Positions 33,314-42,920 are shown, counted from the stretch's first letter. The stretch: DNA of 64,000 nt from Acidobacteriota bacterium (GCA_030550025.1 JAUQQC010000004.1:186001-250000); one strand, 5' to 3'. Notes: a model not told the origin generated them from the sequence alone. Numbers and translations are program-made.

Positions 33314-35063
33314 CGCCTCCTCCGACGGCAGGGGGTGAGGAGAGGGCTTCAGGAAGGACCTGCGGCGGATCTCCGGAGAGGTCCTTGATCACGAGATGAA
33401 TCTGGAGGAGTCCCTCGTAGAACGATTCCCCGATGCTCGCCGCGAGCCACAGGCGAGGGCCCAACGCGCGCCCTTCAAGCTGCCCGACGCCGTTCCACCA
33501 GACCGCTTCCGCGCTTTTGTCCCCCTGTCGAAGGCGAAGCTTGAGGTGTCGGTCTTTCAAAATGCGCGGCTCGCCCTCTACGCGCACGTTCGCGAAGAGG
33601 AAGGTCGGGTACGGATTCCCCACGCCAAAAGGCTCCAGGCGCGTGAGGTGCTGCCAGAACGGGAACGTCACGTCGGAGAGCGCCAGCGTTCCATCGAGCG
33701 CGAGCGTTGGGATGAGATCAAGGGGGGTCAGCATGCGCTCGGCCTCGGCGTTGAGGCGCTCGCGAAATTCTTCCAAGCGGTCGCGTCGGAGGACGAGGCC
33801 CGCGGCCTGCGCGTGCCCCCCGTACCGCTCGAAGAGATCGGCGCACGCCTCGAGTCCTCGCAGCAGATGGAAGGCCGGGATGCTCCGACCTGATCCATGT
33901 GCCCATTCGCCCTCCAAGGTGAGGACGATCGCCGGACGCGCGAATCGCTCCACGACTTTGGAAGCAACCAAACCGAGGATGCCCCGGTGCCACCCTTCGC
34001 GAGCGAGCACGAGCACTTTCCGCGCGCGAAGCATCGGGTCTTCAGCGAGCATCGCCTCGATCTCGGCGAGAACGGCTTGCTCCTCACGTTGACGGCGTGC
34101 GTTCTGCTCGTTAAGGTGAGCCGCCAATCGTCGCGCGGTCTCCGCCTCCTCCGCAAGGAGCAGCTCGATCGCCGGCTGCGCCGTGCCCAACCGACCGGCG
34201 GCGTTCAAGCGCGGGGCCAAGCGAAAAGCGACGTCTTCGCTCGTCACCGGACGATCTGAGGGGAGCCCGGCCGCTTCCGCGAGCGCACGCAGCCCGACCT
34301 GCTCGGGAGCCCGAATCTGCTCGAGTCCCAAGCGCACGATCACCCGATTCTCTCCCACAAGCGGCGCTACGTCGGCGATCGTGCCGATGGCCGCCAGCGG
34401 CAACAGTCGCACCAGCTCTGTGCTCTGGCCGCTTCGCGCAAGGAGCGCCTGCGCGAGTTTCAATGCCACTCCCGCACCCGCCAGGTTCTTCTCGGGATAG
34501 GCGCAATCGGGACGCCGCGGATTCAACACGGCCACCGCGCGCGGCAGCTCCGCTTCGGGGAGATGATGGTCGGTCACGATGGTCTCCATGCCCAATGCCT
34601 TCGCCCGCTCGACGACCTCGTGCGCGCGAATCCCACAATCCACACTGATGAGCAGGCGTCCGCCCTGGGCGGCCAGCGCCTCAATGGCCTCGGCGTGCAT
34701 CCCATATCCCTCGCGCAGTCGCTCCGGGACGTAGCAGAAGACGCGAGCGCCCAGGTGCGCGAGCGTCTTCTTGAGCAAGACGAGGCTCGTCACGCCGTCC
34801 ACGTCGTAATCGCCGTAAATGACGATGGGCTCGCCGCCTGCGATGGCGCGCCGGATGCGCTCGACCGCCTCGCCCATGCCTGCCATGCGAAAGGGATCGT
34901 GAAGGTCGTCCAGTCGCGGCCAGAGGAAATGTTCGGCCGCTTTCGGCGTCGTCACTCCCCGCGCGCCGAGGAGCCGAGCGATCGCACGCGGGAGCCCCAG
35001 TTCGCGACTGAGCCGCGCCGCCACCTCCTCCGCGCACGCGCGCAACACCCATCGGTAATTCAC
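33300..35063 (-). CDS. recJ: Single-stranded-DNA-specific exonuclease RecJ
   Basis: A 587-residue 5'-3' exonuclease of the DHH family, used in recombination and mismatch repair. Motif I IYGDYDVDG lies at about 82-90 and motif III VTDHHLPE at about 163-170; the DHHA1 region contains HGSGRSIPAFHLL. The GTG at 35063 is chosen because it has GGGAGG just upstream; an in-frame start 60 bases earlier lacks this. It is the first gene of the lptCA-lptB-rpoN operon. A minus-strand TACAAT near 35112 is a possible -10 without a clear -35. Confidence 0.95.
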   Translation of the reverse strand: MNYRWVLRACAEEVAARLSRELGLPRAIARLLGARGVTTPKAAEHFLWPRLDDLHDPFRMAGMGEAVERIRRAIAGGEPIVIYGDYDVDGVTSLVLLKKTLAHLGARVFCYVPERLREGYGMHAEAIEALAAQGGRLLISVDCGIRAHEVVERAKALGMETIVTDHHLPEAELPRAVAVLNPRRPDCAYPEKNLAGAGVALKLAQALLARSGQSTELVRLLPLAAIGTIADVAPLVGENRVIVRLGLEQIRAPEQVGLRALAEAAGLPSDRPVTSEDVAFRLAPRLNAAGRLGTAQPAIELLLAEEAETARRLAAHLNEQNARRQREEQAVLAEIEAMLAEDPMLRARKVLVLAREGWHRGILGLVASKVVERFARPAIVLTLEGEWAHGSGRSIPAFHLLRGLEACADLFERYGGHAQAAGLVLRRDRLEEFRERLNAEAERMLTPLDLIPTLALDGTLALSDVTFPFWQHLTRLEPFGVGNPYPTFLFANVRVEGEPRILKDRHLKLRLRQGDKSAEAVWWNGVGQLEGRALGPRLWLAASIGESFYEGLLQIHLVIKDLSGDPPQVLPEALSSPPAVGGGDEVA

Positions 35064-35150
35064 GCCGTCGCCTCCCTGACAGCCCGATCTGCCCCGCCCG
35101 TATCCAAGGCCATTGTACCGCATCCCTCGCCGGCGGAAGAAGGCGGGCGT

Positions 35151-37373
35151 TCACCGACTGGCGCGCGCGCGGGTCGGTGCATAAGGGTGATTCAGGTAGT
35201 GGCGGGCTAGGTCTTGAGCGCCGTTATAATCGTCCTTGGTCTCCACAGCCTTTTGATATTCGGCGACGGCACGCTCGCGTTCGCCGAGCGCATCATAGCA
35301 GTTCCCGCGATAGATGTGGCTCCAGACGACGATCCAAGAGGGGCGCTTGTCCCCGTTGAGGGCATCGGTGAAGGCATCGAGTGCCCGTTGGAAATTCCGC
35401 TGCTCGAAGTACAACAGCCCCAGGTTGTAATGCGCCCACGAGCTGAGCGCGTCCAACTCCAAAGCCGCTCGGAATTGTTGTTCGGCTTCTGGATACTCGC
35501 GGTTCTTGAGGTGTTCGATCCCGCGCCGAACGACGACGGCGATGCGAATCGCATCCGTGAGGTGGAGGACCTGAAAGTCCGGATCCACCACGATCTCGCG
35601 CGGGAGCGTCTCAGAGGGCATCTCGAAACTCGCCTCCGTCCCTTTCATGGGGATCGTGATTCGCTCGGTGCGATCCCCCTCGGCGCGCAGAAGCAGGTCC
35701 ACCGGCATGTCGAACAGCTCAAGCGTCTGCTTGACGGTCCCGCGCGCTTTGAAGCGCCCGTCGCGCGTGCGCAGGATCATGTACTCGACGCGGAATTCCG
35801 GCACGCCCGTCGAATCCACCCAGAGGCCAAAGAAGCTCCGCAGACTGCGTCCAGCGACTCGTCCGGCCAGCTCCTCGAAGTCGGTGATGCTCGCGTTCTT
35901 GCCGGCATAGGTCTGGTAGAAGGTCTTCAGCAGGGTGAAGAACTTCTCCTCGCCGAGCACAGCGCGGAGCATGCGGAAGATGAAGGCGCCCTTGTCGTAA
36001 ACGATGGCCTGATAACTCGGCGAGAGATCGTACAACTCGCGCGGCGCGCGCGCGATCGAAGTCGCCGACTCGAACGCCAATGCGCGCTCGAGCACTTCGC
36101 GAACGGCCTGCTCGTATTCGGCGCGCGATCCCGCGAATTCGCGGAACAAAAGGGCGCTGTATTGCGCGAGCCCCTGCGAGATCCAAGCGTCGTCGAAGTT
36201 CTTCAAGGCAACAGCCTGTCCCCACCATTGAAAGGCGACCTCGCGTGCCAATCGCCCCAGGTCGAAGGCGCGATCGCCGGTCAAGACGCGCGGAGCGATG
36301 AAGAGCAATCCGGGCCCGACGTAATACTCCAGCGAGTCGTCATCAATTTCGACCACCCGCAAGCGATCGCCGAAGGCATACGGGCCGAATCGAGCGTGAT
36401 AGACCTCGAGCATGCGCCCGATGGGGTCGGCCAACGCTTCCATGCGTCCTTCATCGCCGGGCTTCATGAACAACTCGACGGTGAAGCCACCGGATGTGCG
36501 CACTTCTTTGGTGATGTACTTCGAGAAGGCGAGCGAGCTCGCGAGCACCGGTTGCGTCGAGATGAGCGTGTAGGCGACCCGAGGCGTCCGCGGGGGAGGA
36601 GATTCCGCAGGCCTCGTTGGACGTCGCGGTCCTGGTGTCGGCGGGGGCGTCGGCCGCTCCACAACCGGTTGGGCCAGAAGCGGCTGCTCGCTGTAGCCGA
36701 CCAGGACCATTCCCTGCGGCACCCGCAACGTGATCTCATAGCTGGCGCGATCCGCGGCATAATCGTGGAAAGGGAGCCACCGCGCCGCGTAGAAGAGATA
36801 GCCGCCTTCCGGGCCGATGTACGCTAAGCGCCGATCGGGGATGGGCCCTCCTTCCGGCCCGCGGAGCACACCGGCGTACTCGAAAAGGAGCACAAGCTGC
36901 GTGCCCGCCTCGACCGTCTTCCCCAAATCCACGCGCACGTTGAGCTGATCGAACCGATCCTGAAGGAACGTGAGCGCCTCGCCGGTTTGAACATCCTGCA
37001 CGCGCGAGACCACGAGCGAACCATTCAACTCCAGGACGACCGAACGCGTGGCCGCACCCACGCGCAACGTGACGATCGAGCGGGCCGTCAGCGAGAACTC
37101 GGTCGGATCCACGTCCGCTTCAACCTTGTAGTGCACCACATCCAGCACCTGGGGGGATTGAGACGAGGGCGCGAGCGCCGGGGAAGAATCGCGGCCAAGC
37201 ACTAGTCCCGCTTCGACGATGCCGAGAGAGAGAAGGAGCGCGCTCCCGATCCTCCACGAAATTCGCCGCCGAGCGTCCACTTCGGGACGAAGACGCGCGC
37301 GCGGATGTCGCCCAGCTCTCGGTCGTGTCTGCATCGTGCTTGATTGTACCATCTCTTCGTTCGCCCAAGCCAT
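35151..37373 (-). CDS. M1-type aminopeptidase homologue without zinc ligands, with C-terminal TPRs
   Basis: A protein of up to 740 residues with an N-terminal membrane segment (about 40-60). An M1-like beta domain (80-290, interrupted by a Pro-rich linker at 240-265) is followed by a thermolysin-like helical domain. The site corresponding to HExxH-x18-E reads REVAF at 377-381 with Gln400, so both His ligands and the Glu ligand are replaced. The flanking QWWG and WISQGLAQY keep the family shape. A C-terminal TPR region (about 620-720) contains AHYNLGLLYFEQRNFQRALDAF. It is probably a binding or scaffold protein of the periplasmic face. The start is uncertain: 37373, 37352 and 37334 are in frame. 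Confidence 0.82.
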   Translation of the reverse strand: MAWANEEMVQSSTMQTRPRAGRHPRARLRPEVDARRRISWRIGSALLLSLGIVEAGLVLGRDSSPALAPSSQSPQVLDVVHYKVEADVDPTEFSLTARSIVTLRVGAATRSVVLELNGSLVVSRVQDVQTGEALTFLQDRFDQLNVRVDLGKTVEAGTQLVLLFEYAGVLRGPEGGPIPDRRLAYIGPEGGYLFYAARWLPFHDYAADRASYEITLRVPQGMVLVGYSEQPLLAQPVVERPTPPPTPGPRRPTRPAESPPPRTPRVAYTLISTQPVLASSLAFSKYITKEVRTSGGFTVELFMKPGDEGRMEALADPIGRMLEVYHARFGPYAFGDRLRVVEIDDDSLEYYVGPGLLFIAPRVLTGDRAFDLGRLAREVAFQWWGQAVALKNFDDAWISQGLAQYSALLFREFAGSRAEYEQAVREVLERALAFESATSIARAPRELYDLSPSYQAIVYDKGAFIFRMLRAVLGEEKFFTLLKTFYQTYAGKNASITDFEELAGRVAGRSLRSFFGLWVDSTGVPEFRVEYMILRTRDGRFKARGTVKQTLELFDMPVDLLLRAEGDRTERITIPMKGTEASFEMPSETLPREIVVDPDFQVLHLTDAIRIAVVVRRGIEHLKNREYPEAEQQFRAALELDALSSWAHYNLGLLYFEQRNFQRALDAFTDALNGDKRPSWIVVWSHIYRGNCYDALGERERAVAEYQKAVETKDDYNGAQDLARHYLNHPYAPTRARASR

Positions 37374-37388
37374 TACGGAGAGGGCAGC

Positions 37389-38186
37389 TCATTGCATGGT
37401 CAGGCGACCGAGCAGCCCACGCTCGCGCGCGAGCTCAAACATGCGCACGAGCAACCAGATGCCGAACGCCAAATAGAGGAGGTTCAGGCCGAGCGCCCAT
37501 CCGAAGTGATCCCAACGGAATACCCCCGCGCGCAAGACTTCGCGCATGCCTTCGAAGACATACGTGCATGGGATCGCGCGCGCGATCGCTTGCACGCTCG
37601 GCGGGAGGACGCTGACCGGATAGAAGACGGCGGCGAAGGGTTGGATGAGGAAGGGCACGGCCCAGGCGAGCGCTTCCGCCGCTTGTCCGAAGCGCAGGAT
37701 GATAGCCGTCGTGATGATGCCCAAAGCCAATCCCAGGATCAGCAGGTTCGCCATGAACGGGAGGAGGGCAAACCCCAACTCGAAGAGATCGAAGCGATAC
37801 AAGACCCATGCGAGCGCCGCCAGAGACACGAGCGTCACACCGACGCGCACGAGCCCGAAGAGGAAGGTCGCCGCGATGTATTCGCTCAGCCGAACCGGCG
37901 CGCAGAAGATGTTGAGCAGATTGCGCACCCAAACGTCTTCGAGGAACGAAAGCGTGATCCCTTGCTGTGCGCGATAGAGCACGTCCCACAGGATCATCGC
38001 CCCGATCAGAAATGTGACCAGGCGGGGTACCGCTCCCTCGCCCACGCGTTGCAGAAAGAGGGTGACGTAGCCCCACAGCAACAGCTCCATCGTCGGCCAA
38101 AACCACACCTCCACCAATCGGATGACGCTCCGCCGGTAGACGAAGACGTACCGAAGCACCAGAATGCCCACGCGCCGTAGGTTCAT
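37389..38186 (-). CDS. ABC-2-type transporter permease
   Basis: A 265-residue membrane protein with about six hydrophobic segments and the ABC-2 features VWFWPTMELLLWGY and SVLPPSVQAIARAIPCTYVFEGMR near the C-terminus. It resembles permeases that export polysaccharides, lipids or drugs. The start at 38186 overlaps the ATPase stop as ATGA. The substrate cannot be inferred; no polysaccharide genes adjoin it. Confidence 0.88.
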   Translation of the reverse strand: MNLRRVGILVLRYVFVYRRSVIRLVEVWFWPTMELLLWGYVTLFLQRVGEGAVPRLVTFLIGAMILWDVLYRAQQGITLSFLEDVWVRNLLNIFCAPVRLSEYIAATFLFGLVRVGVTLVSLAALAWVLYRFDLFELGFALLPFMANLLILGLALGIITTAIILRFGQAAEALAWAVPFLIQPFAAVFYPVSVLPPSVQAIARAIPCTYVFEGMREVLRAGVFRWDHFGWALGLNLLYLAFGIWLLVRMFELARERGLLGRLTMQ

Positions 38187-38947
38187 CGGTCTTCTTGTCC
38201 GACGAGAATCTCGCCGCTGCGCGCGATGCGGATGAAGACTTCTTCCAGCGTCCGCGTGCGGAAGTGCCGCAGGATCTCTCGCGGAGATCCCTCGGCGAGG
38301 ATGCGTCCGCGGTGGAGGAAGAGGATGCGATCGCACACCTCCTCGATATCGCGCATGTTGTGGGAGGTGTAGAGCATGGCGATCTGTCGCTCGCGTTGAA
38401 TCTGCCGGAGCAAACGTCGCACCTTATCGGCGATGTTGGGATCGAGGCTGGCCGTTGGTTCGTCCAAAAGCAGCAGTTCCGGATCATTGAGCAACGCCTT
38501 GCAGAGGTTCACGCGCGTCATCTCGCCGCTGGAGAGGCGTCCGGTGCGCACGTTCCGAAGATGCGCGATCTCCAGAAGGTCGAGCACTTCCGCGATGCGC
38601 TCTTCCGCGCGCGGCACCGCATAGAGTTGGGCGAAGAGCCACAGGTTCTCCCATACGGTGAGGTTCGGCGGGAGATTCACGCCGACCGAGGAGAAGTTCA
38701 TCCGGTGGAGGATCTCGATGCGATGGCGTTCGAGGTCCTGGCCGAAGATCTCAATCCGACCCGATGTGGGTCGAATGAGGCCGAGGATCAGTTGCAACGT
38801 CGTCGTCTTCCCCGCGCCATTGGCCCCGAGCAGTCCGACGATCTCTCCGCGTGAGATCGCGAAGCTCACGTGATCCACCGCGACGATCCCATTGAATTCC
38901 TTCGTCAGCTCGTGCACGCGTAAGACGATCGCATCCGATTGGCGCAT
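38183..38947 (-). CDS. ABC transporter ATP-binding protein
   Basis: A 254-residue ATPase partner of the following permease. It has Walker A GANGAGKTT, a signature-like RLSSGEMTRVN in place of LSGGQ, Walker B LLLLDEPTASLDP and a switch His in YTSHNMRD. The ATG at 38947 (MRQSDAIVL) is preferred; an in-frame TTG at 39010 would add 21 residues. Neither has a strong ribosome site. Confidence 0.9.
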   Translation of the reverse strand: MRQSDAIVLRVHELTKEFNGIVAVDHVSFAISRGEIVGLLGANGAGKTTTLQLILGLIRPTSGRIEIFGQDLERHRIEILHRMNFSSVGVNLPPNLTVWENLWLFAQLYAVPRAEERIAEVLDLLEIAHLRNVRTGRLSSGEMTRVNLCKALLNDPELLLLDEPTASLDPNIADKVRRLLRQIQRERQIAMLYTSHNMRDIEEVCDRILFLHRGRILAEGSPREILRHFRTRTLEEVFIRIARSGEILVGQEDR

Positions 38948-39024
38948 AACAGGCCAAAGATACCAACGGAGCAATTGGCGGGGCAAGAGGACCGACCTCG
39001 GCTCCTTCAACGCGGGTACGTTGG

Positions 39025-39053
39025 TTGCCGCCGTGCGGCGAGCGGGGTATAAT
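39025..39053 (+). promoter_or_regulatory. Sigma70 promoter for the small gene at 39076
   Basis: TTGCCG at 39025-39030 and a perfect TATAAT at 39048-39053 with a 17-base spacer lie 22 bases upstream of the ATG at 39076. Confidence 0.65.
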
Positions 39054-39075
39054 CGGGCTCGCCGGAGCGAGGGCT

Positions 39076-39444
39076 ATGGAGCGCTCGAGTCGCACGAAGG
39101 AACTTCTGGATCGCGTCGAACGGATGGTGGAGGAGGACCCGCAGGTGCTCGTCCCCGTGCGTAAGCTCTGGAGGCGACTCCAACAGGAATGTCCGTGGAT
39201 GGCTCCGCCGACATTGGCGGAGTTCCTCGCTCTGCTACGCGAGGATGAGCGCTTCGAGTACTGGCCGCTCGGTGAACCTCTCGAGGAAGAGACCCCTGCC
39301 CGAGGGGGACAGTGGTCCGTGCGCGAGGCCGCGGCGTGCGAGCGCGGACCGCGGGTCAAACTGCGGCGCATCCCGGTGACGGAAGCCCTCCTCTTTCAAA
39401 TCCTTCGCCATCACATCCGAGGATTGCTCGAAATTCTGCGTTAA
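39076..39444 (+). CDS. Hypothetical protein, 122 residues
   Basis: A small, charged, probably helical cytoplasmic protein (MERSSRTKELLDRVERMVEE at the start). No signal peptide, membrane segment or recognised motif. The ATG follows GAGGGCT and is preceded by a good sigma70 promoter, so expression is likely. It stands alone on plus between minus-strand ABC and glmS genes and ends 13 bases from the converging glmS stop. Repeated LLxxLR-type segments suggest a nucleic-acid- or protein-binding role, but this is only a guess. Confidence 0.65.
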   Translation: MERSSRTKELLDRVERMVEEDPQVLVPVRKLWRRLQQECPWMAPPTLAEFLALLREDERFEYWPLGEPLEEETPARGGQWSVREAAACERGPRVKLRRIPVTEALLFQILRHHIRGLLEILR

Positions 39445-39457
39445 GCCGCTGCGGTCC

Positions 39458-41338
39458 TCATTCCACGGTCACCGATTTCGCCAGATGGCGGGGTTGATCC
39501 ACATCGCACCCCTTGAGGACGGCCGTGTGATAAGCGAGAAGCTGCAGCGGAACGGTGGCGAGGATGGGCGAGAGCCAATAGCTCACTGTCGGAATCTCCA
39601 GGAGGCCATCGGCGACCTGACGGACTTCCACGTCGCCTTCAGTGACGATCCCCAGGACGCGCCCTTCGCGCGCCTTCGCCTCGACGATGTTAGCCAGCGT
39701 CTTCTCGTAGAGGAGTTGTGAGAGTGGAGACTGGGGATCGCGAGCGTTGATCACGACGATGGGGAGATGCTCGTCAATGAGGGCATTCGGCCCGTGCTTC
39801 ATCTCCCCAGCCGGATACCCCTCGGCATAGAGGTAGGCCAGTTCTTTCAGCAACAGGGCACCTTCCAGAGCGATCGGATAATAGAGACCGCGTCCTAGGA
39901 AGAACGCCGCGGGCGCGCGAGCGAACTGGCGGGCGAGCTCGCGGATGTCGTCGTCTTTGGCCAGTACGCGTTCGAGCTTCTCCGGGATCATCCACGCCTC
40001 CTGGAGCAACCGCTCCCGTTGTTCGGTCGTGAGCGTCCCCCGTTGCTCGGCCAAATAGACGGCCAGCAAATACAAGGCCATCAACTCGGCCGTGAAAGCC
40101 TTGGTCGAAGCGACGCCGATCTCCGGTCCGGCTTGCAGGAAGATCGTGCCGTGTGCTTCGCGCGTGAGCGTCGCCCCACGCACGTTGCAAATGGCGAGCA
40201 CCAGCGCTTGGCGACGCCGCGCCTCGCGAGCGGCCGCCAGCGTATCGGCCGTCTCCCCCGATTGGCTGAGCGCGACCACCAAGGTCCCTTCATCGAGGAT
40301 CGGATCGCGATACCGAAATTCACTCGAATAATCCACTTCCGTCGGCAGGCGCGCCAGATGCTCGATGAGAAACTCTCCGGCCAGCGCCGCGTGCCAGCTC
40401 CCCCCACAGCCGACGAGCCGAAGAGTGCGAATCTGCCGGATCTGCTCCTCACCCAGCTCGATCTCCTCGAAACGAACGCTTCGGCCGTCTGCAGCCGTAT
40501 GGGCCTTGAGCAACTCGCGGAGCGCACGCGGCTGCTCGTAAATCTCTTTGAGCGTGAAGTGCGGGAACCCCCCCTTTTCGACTAAGATGGGCTCCCATCC
40601 GATGCGCTCCAGGCGAGGGGTCACGGCATTCCCCTCCGCATCGCTGATGCGTACCCCTCGGCGCATGAGGACGGCGATTTGCCCGTCCTCCAAGAAACAG
40701 ACCTGGCGCGTGTAGTAGAGCAGAGCCAGCACGTCCGACGCGACGAAATATTCTTCGCGACCAATGCCGATCACCACCGGCGGTCCTTGCCGGACGGCGA
40801 CGATCGTCTCCGGTACATCCGCCGAAATGGTGGCTACGGCGAAGACCCCGGTCATGTCGCGCATGGCTGCGCGCACAGCTTTCTCCAAACGCACATCGGG
40901 ATCAAGCGCGCTCGTCGCCAGCCCCTGCAGGTGCTTCTCGATCAGATGGGCGATGACCTCGGTGTCCGTCTCCGTTCGAAACGTGTGTCCCTCTTCGGTG
41001 AGCTGACTGCGCAGCGCGAGGTAGTTCTCCACGATGCCGTTGTGAACGACGGCCAAGCGTCCGGAGCAATCGCAATGGGGGTGAGCGTTCTCCGTCGTCG
41101 GTCGTCCGTGCGTCGCCCATCGCGTGTGTCCGATCCCGTAGGTGCCGTCGAGCGGTTGCAAGCGAATCAGCTCTTCCAACTGCCGGAGTTTGCCCGCCGC
41201 ACGGCGCACCTCCAATCGGCCTTCGTCCACGACGGCTAATCCGGCCGAGTCATACCCGCGATACTCCAACCGCCGCAAGCCGTGCAGTAGGATGGGGACA
41301 ATCTGCCGCGGCCCGACATATCCGATGATCCCCGACAT
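39458..41338 (-). CDS. glmS: Glutamine-fructose-6-phosphate aminotransferase with Ser in place of the catalytic Cys
   Basis: A 626-residue GlmS, near the family's usual 610. It makes glucosamine-6-phosphate for peptidoglycan and LPS. The Ntn glutaminase domain (1-240) keeps RWATHG, ENAHPH, NGIVENY and ETDTEVIAH. The two SIS domains follow (SQSGETADT, ASTKAFTAE, KHGPNALID). The protein opens MSGIIGYVG instead of MCGI: the residue exposed after Met removal, normally the nucleophilic Cys1, is Ser (codon TCG at 41335-41333). This should impair glutamine hydrolysis unless Ser works as nucleophile or ammonia is used. A two-base swap error (TGC read as TCG) would also explain it. It follows glmU by 3 bases. 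Confidence 0.94.
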   Translation of the reverse strand: MSGIIGYVGPRQIVPILLHGLRRLEYRGYDSAGLAVVDEGRLEVRRAAGKLRQLEELIRLQPLDGTYGIGHTRWATHGRPTTENAHPHCDCSGRLAVVHNGIVENYLALRSQLTEEGHTFRTETDTEVIAHLIEKHLQGLATSALDPDVRLEKAVRAAMRDMTGVFAVATISADVPETIVAVRQGPPVVIGIGREEYFVASDVLALLYYTRQVCFLEDGQIAVLMRRGVRISDAEGNAVTPRLERIGWEPILVEKGGFPHFTLKEIYEQPRALRELLKAHTAADGRSVRFEEIELGEEQIRQIRTLRLVGCGGSWHAALAGEFLIEHLARLPTEVDYSSEFRYRDPILDEGTLVVALSQSGETADTLAAAREARRRQALVLAICNVRGATLTREAHGTIFLQAGPEIGVASTKAFTAELMALYLLAVYLAEQRGTLTTEQRERLLQEAWMIPEKLERVLAKDDDIRELARQFARAPAAFFLGRGLYYPIALEGALLLKELAYLYAEGYPAGEMKHGPNALIDEHLPIVVINARDPQSPLSQLLYEKTLANIVEAKAREGRVLGIVTEGDVEVRQVADGLLEIPTVSYWLSPILATVPLQLLAYHTAVLKGCDVDQPRHLAKSVTVE

Positions 41339-41341
41339 CGT

Positions 41342-42850
41342 TCACCCTGCGGATGAGGATCCTCCGGCGTCCTCTTCGAGCTTTTTCTTCTCCACGGCCG
41401 GGACGCCCACCACTAGCGTTCGTTCTGGCACATCGCGAATGACCACTGCCCCAGCTCCCGTCATCGCCCCGCGTCCCACCCGCACCGGCGCCACCAGCAT
41501 CGTGTCGCTGCCGAGCTTCACGTCATCCTCGATGATCGTCGGATGCTTCCGCTTCCCATCGTAATTGCACGTGATCGTCCCCGCGCCCACGTTCACCCGC
41601 TCTCCCACAGTCGCATCCCCCAAATACGCCAAATGCATCGCCTTGCTCTTTCGTCCGATCCGCGACTTCTTCACCTCCACGAAGTTACCGATGGCCACTT
41701 CATCGGCTAGCTCCACCTCCCCCCGCAAATGGGCGAATGGCCCGATGCGCACATCGTTGCCGATTCGACTCCCTTGGATCACCGTGAAATTCCGAACGAC
41801 CACGCGATCTCCGAGTTGCGAATCCACGATCCGCGTCCAGGCGTGAATCTCGCACGCCTCCCCCAGGCGCGTCTCCCCCTCCAGATGCACATGCGGATGC
41901 AAAATCGTGTCCTTTCCGATGACGACCTCGGCGTCAATCCAAGTCGTGTCCGGATCGCGGATCGTCACTCCTTCGCGCATCCATCGCGCGCAGATCTCCC
42001 GCCGCAGCTCGGCTTCGAGTCGCGCCAGATCCTGACGCGTGTTGACGCCCAAGAGTTCCTCCGGATGTTCGCTCTGGATCGCCCGAACGCGATACCCGAC
42101 GCTCGTGAGCACGCCCACGACGTCCGTCAGATAGTATTCCCCCTTCTGGTTCTCCGGCTTCAATCGTCGCAGTGCTCCAAATAGGGGCTTCGGATCGAAG
42201 CAGTAGAGCCCGGCATTGACCTCCCGAATCGCGCGCTCTTCGGGGCGCGCCTCTGTTTCCTCTACGATCCGCACGACTTCGCCCTGAGCGTCTCGCACGA
42301 TCCGCCCGTATCCCGTCGGATCCTCCAGCAGCATCGTCATCAGCGTCGCCGCGGCGCGTCCCTCAAGGTGCGCAGCAACAAGCCGCGCGATCGTCTCTGC
42401 GCGCACGCGCGGCATGTCTCCGTATAGGAGCACTAGAGGTTCTCGCCAAACCGAGGACTCCTCCCATTTCTGCCACAGCTCGACCGCTTCACCTTCCTCT
42501 TCGACGACAGCGACGGGGGAATAGGGCGGCCCTTCTTCAGCGCTCAGCGCCTCCAGCGCCGCCAAGGCCGCATGTCCGGTCCCAAGCGGCTCCTGCTGAA
42601 GGGCGAACAGAAGGCGCGGCTTCGGATCCTCCTCGCCGACGCTTCGCGCGACTTCTCGCTCGACAACGCGCCGCACGTCCTCGGCCTGATGCCCGACGAC
42701 GGCGACCAGGCGGGCCGGGTGAACGCCAAGCGCCGCCCGCACGACGTAGGCGATGAGCGGACGTCCCGCCAGCTCGTGCACGACCTTCGCCCGCTGTGAA
42801 CGCATCCGCGTCCCTAATCCAGCCGCCAGGATCACTACATTCGACCTCAT
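41342..42850 (-). CDS. glmU: Bifunctional UDP-N-acetylglucosamine pyrophosphorylase / glucosamine-1-phosphate acetyltransferase
   Basis: A 502-residue enzyme, longer than the usual 455-460. The N-terminal uridylyltransferase has LAAGLGTRMRS and GYGRIVRD. The C-terminal left-handed beta-helix acetyltransferase has the hexapeptide repeats and AYLGDATVGERVNVGAGTITCNYDGK. About 27 extra acidic residues lie between TGHA (91-94) and LLYGDMP (141-147), a spot that is short in typical enzymes. Start follows AAGGAGGG. It is followed directly by glmS, giving the UDP-GlcNAc route. Confidence 0.94.
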   Translation of the reverse strand: MRSNVVILAAGLGTRMRSQRAKVVHELAGRPLIAYVVRAALGVHPARLVAVVGHQAEDVRRVVEREVARSVGEEDPKPRLLFALQQEPLGTGHAALAALEALSAEEGPPYSPVAVVEEEGEAVELWQKWEESSVWREPLVLLYGDMPRVRAETIARLVAAHLEGRAAATLMTMLLEDPTGYGRIVRDAQGEVVRIVEETEARPEERAIREVNAGLYCFDPKPLFGALRRLKPENQKGEYYLTDVVGVLTSVGYRVRAIQSEHPEELLGVNTRQDLARLEAELRREICARWMREGVTIRDPDTTWIDAEVVIGKDTILHPHVHLEGETRLGEACEIHAWTRIVDSQLGDRVVVRNFTVIQGSRIGNDVRIGPFAHLRGEVELADEVAIGNFVEVKKSRIGRKSKAMHLAYLGDATVGERVNVGAGTITCNYDGKRKHPTIIEDDVKLGSDTMLVAPVRVGRGAMTGAGAVVIRDVPERTLVVGVPAVEKKKLEEDAGGSSSAG

Positions 42851-42920
42851 ACCCGCCCTCCTTAAGGGGCTAAGGTATCATACCCCCTTGCTTGGGGCAA
42901 ATCCAGTAGTCACCCTCGCA

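Noticed and set aside
35151..37373. Active M1 aminopeptidase
   Set aside because: All three zinc-binding residues are replaced.
39438..41338. glmS ribozyme upstream of glmS
   Set aside because: glmU ends only 3 bases before glmS, leaving no space for a ribozyme.
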